A stretch of 6,545 nt of DNA, taken from Syntrophaceae bacterium (GTDB taxonomy: Bacteria > Desulfobacterota > Syntrophia > Syntrophales > UBA5619). The position numbers were made by a program, and so were the translations under genes. A model generated the notes under the pieces. It had not been told where the DNA came from and searched no databases. It saw nothing but the letters and a program-made list of their open reading frames with translations. Position 1 is the first letter of the stretch. The number at the start of each line of letters is the position of its first letter. Location of the stretch: contig CAKKRN010000194.1 of assembly GCA_919902745.1 (NCBI GenBank), positions 1 through 6,545 of the forward strand, written 5' to 3'. Shown here piece after piece: positions 5,369 through 6,545 of this stretch.

Positions 5369-5386
5369 AATAAATCTGTCCCCTTT
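5369..5386 (-). repeat. REP-like 18-bp repeat, right copy (inverted)
   Basis: AATAAATCTGTCCCCTTT is the exact reverse complement of the copy at 4491-4508. It starts 20 nt beyond the end of the ferritin-like gene, so both copies lie at gene 3' ends. Read on the minus strand, the copy is followed by TTTTCCCTCTTTTTCTC. GGGGA can pair weakly with TTCCC ahead of a T-rich run, so it could help terminate the rubrerythrin operon. Confidence 0.75.
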
Positions 5387-5406
5387 TTCTATAAATCTCG
5401 TCTCCG

Positions 5407-5922
5407 TTACGCCCCGTCCAGGCCCGAACTCTGCGCCTTCTGATACCATGCGGCCGGATCGATGAAAAACTCCTCCGTATCCTTGAGGGAGACAAAGTGT
5501 TCATGCTCGATATCGGCCAGAAGTCCGAAGAACGCCTTTTCCTTCGGATCGGCCGACTGGTCCCGAAGCCCCGCATAGAACTGCGCACCCTTGGCTTCGA
5601 ACGCGATCGCCGTGCGGACGGCTTTCAGATCGTCGTCGTCCCCGGCCGTTTTCTCCCCCCCCTGGGCGGCCCTCCCGAATACGGACCTGACCGCCGTATC
5701 GTTCACCTTCAGCGGAAGGGTCTCCGGCCACTTTTTGTCCTTCTTCCAGTTGTCGGCCAGTTGTTTCAGCCGCTCATGGTGCTCCAACTCCTCGGCGGCG
5801 ATCTGCGCAAACATCGCCTTGCCGACGGGGTTCGCCGTTCTCTCGGCATTCTTCAGATAGAAATGGTGCTCATTCATCTCATTCTTCAACGCGATTTCCA
5901 GCGCGTCCAAACGTTCTTCCAT
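5407..5922 (-). CDS. Ferritin-like diiron protein, rubrerythrin family without rubredoxin domain
   Basis: A 171-aa four-helix-bundle protein with a complete set of candidate diiron ligands in two half-repeats. Glu15 (with Tyr22, the E-x6-Y spacing) and Glu45-x2-His48 (EELEHHERL) form the first. Glu109 (with Tyr116) and Glu139-x2-His142 (DIEHEHF) form the second. An acidic linker with GDDDD at 94-98 separates them. There is no C-terminal CxxC pair, so it needs an external electron donor, plausibly the rubredoxin domain of its neighbour. Such proteins remove peroxide or handle iron in anaerobes (family knowledge). ATG 5922-5920 is preceded by AAGGAGAA at ideal spacing. A longer frame back to 6018 adds 32 residues unlike the family and is rejected. 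It follows the rubrerythrin gene by 102 nt on the same strand, probably one operon. Confidence 0.88.
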   Translation of the reverse strand: MEERLDALEIALKNEMNEHHFYLKNAERTANPVGKAMFAQIAAEELEHHERLKQLADNWKKDKKWPETLPLKVNDTAVRSVFGRAAQGGEKTAGDDDDLKAVRTAIAFEAKGAQFYAGLRDQSADPKEKAFFGLLADIEHEHFVSLKDTEEFFIDPAAWYQKAQSSGLDGA

Positions 5923-5946
5923 GAAATTCTCCTTTTCGTGCAGGCG

Positions 5947-5964
5947 CCCCGTTTGATTGCGGGG
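5947..5964 (-). other. Intercistronic hairpin between rubrerythrin and ferritin-like genes
   Basis: CCCCG and CGGGG arms (5947-5951, 5960-5964) enclose an 8-nt loop in the 102-nt gap. No T-tract follows on the minus strand, so it is more likely a processing or mRNA-stability element than a terminator. The adjacent GGGGACAGCTTTTAT (5961-5975, plus strand) partly resembles the REP-like repeat GGGGACAGATTTAT and may be a degenerate relative. Confidence 0.3.
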
Positions 5965-6024
5965 ACAGCTTTTATCGAACTCCGTTGCCGACAAATTCTC
6001 GCCGGCAGCCGGTCTCACCGCCGC

Positions 6025-6522
6025 CTACTCAATCTTCCGGAACATCTTTCCCTTGGCCCCGCAGACCGGGCAGGCCTCGGGGGCCTCCTTCTCCGCCGTA
6101 TAGCCGCAGACGGGGCAAACCCAATAGGCATAGACCTCGCCCGCATTTCCCAGGCCGGCAAGGAGTTGTTCATAGAGCCGGGCGTGGACCTTTTCCACCT
6201 CGTTCGCGAAATGGAACGACCGCTCCGCCTCCTTGTTCCCCTCCGCCTTGGCGGCCTCGATCATCGCGGGGTACATCGATTTGAATTCATGGGTCTCGCC
6301 GGCCACGGCCTCGGCGATGTTCTCGCGGGTGCCGTGAACTCCCTTGAGGGCCCGCAGATGGTTATGGGCATGGACGGTTTCCGCCTCCGCTGCGGCCCGG
6401 AACAACCGTGCAGCCTGGGGATAACCCTCCTGCTCCGCCTTGGCCGCAAAGGCCAGGTACTTGCGGTTGGCCTGCGATTCGCCCGCGAAGGCCTCCCTTA
6501 ATGCATCTTCCGATTTAGACAT
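6025..6522 (-). CDS. Rubrerythrin (diiron peroxidase with C-terminal rubredoxin domain)
   Basis: A 165-aa cytoplasmic peroxide reductase typical of anaerobes. The diiron bundle has Glu15 with Tyr22 (GESQANRKYLAF), Glu48-x2-His51 (EAETVHAHNHL), Glu76 and Glu79 (GETHEFKSMY) and Glu110-x2-His113 (EVEKVHARLYEQLL). The C-terminus is a rubredoxin-like domain, WVCPVCGYTAEKEAPEACPV onward, with Cys136/139 and Cys151/154 binding one iron (CxxC-x11-CxxC). Electrons pass from the rubredoxin site to the diiron centre to reduce hydrogen peroxide to water. Length matches the short rubrerythrin form. ATG 6522-6520 has AAAGGAGAT about 6 nt upstream. It is probably the first gene of an operon with the rubredoxin-less ferritin-like protein. 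The promoter lies beyond the right edge, so peroxide (PerR-type) control cannot be judged. Confidence 0.96.
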   Translation of the reverse strand: MSKSEDALREAFAGESQANRKYLAFAAKAEQEGYPQAARLFRAAAEAETVHAHNHLRALKGVHGTRENIAEAVAGETHEFKSMYPAMIEAAKAEGNKEAERSFHFANEVEKVHARLYEQLLAGLGNAGEVYAYWVCPVCGYTAEKEAPEACPVCGAKGKMFRKIE

Positions 6523-6545
6523 GGACTATCTCCTTTCTCTCTTCA

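Noticed and set aside
5923..6018. N-terminal extension of the ferritin-like gene back to 6018
   Set aside because: The 32 added residues are unlike the family, and the internal ATG at 5922 has a strong, correctly spaced Shine-Dalgarno.
5497..6501. 334-codon plus-strand frame opposite the rubrerythrin genes
   Set aside because: It is antisense to two clear diiron proteins, has no recognisable domain and lacks a ribosome binding site.

Overview
The window looks like chromosome from a GC-rich anaerobic or microaerophilic bacterium, most plausibly a delta-proteobacterial (Syntrophus/Geobacter-like) lineage. This is inferred from three things: a tandem pair of rubrerythrin-type diiron proteins, an 18-bp repeat of the kind often scattered near REP-associated transposases in that group, and a mix of housekeeping genes with addiction-type genes. 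No rRNA, tRNA, CRISPR array or intact transposase was found.

Layout, left to right. (1) 1-124, minus strand: the first 41 codons of a site-specific DNA methyltransferase that runs off the left edge. It is preceded by about 270 bp holding a possible 25-aa ORF, gene-like debris and a TATAAT/inverted-repeat promoter candidate. (2) 398-903, minus: a two-gene toxin-antitoxin operon (addiction-module antitoxin, then RelE/ParE-type toxin) with an ATGA overlap and a strong Shine-Dalgarno. (3) 1093-3246, plus: a full-length ABC-F ATPase with a long low-complexity insert before its C-terminal coiled coil. (4) 3380-4489, plus: a Fic protein with an intact catalytic motif, an intrinsic inhibitory motif and a C-terminal winged helix. 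Its extended -10 promoter is wrapped by three copies of a 9-bp half-site. (5) 4491-5386: a block bounded by perfect 18-bp inverted copies of a REP-like sequence. It contains a second toxin-antitoxin operon on the minus strand (ribbon-helix-helix antitoxin, RelE-like toxin with a five-cysteine insert) and some orphan palindromes. (6) 5407-6522, minus: a probable two-gene oxidative-stress operon, rubrerythrin then a rubredoxin-less ferritin-like protein.

How the parts relate. The methyltransferase, the two toxin-antitoxin pairs and the Fic gene form an accessory stretch of defence/addiction type. It sits among core genes (ABC-F translation factor, rubrerythrins). Both toxin-antitoxin operons and the Fic gene have repeats overlapping their predicted promoters, which fits autoregulation. 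The Fic operator cluster, the bracketed toxin-antitoxin block and the cysteine-rich RelE variant are the parts most worth following up. I do not see strong evidence for a wholly new multi-gene system.
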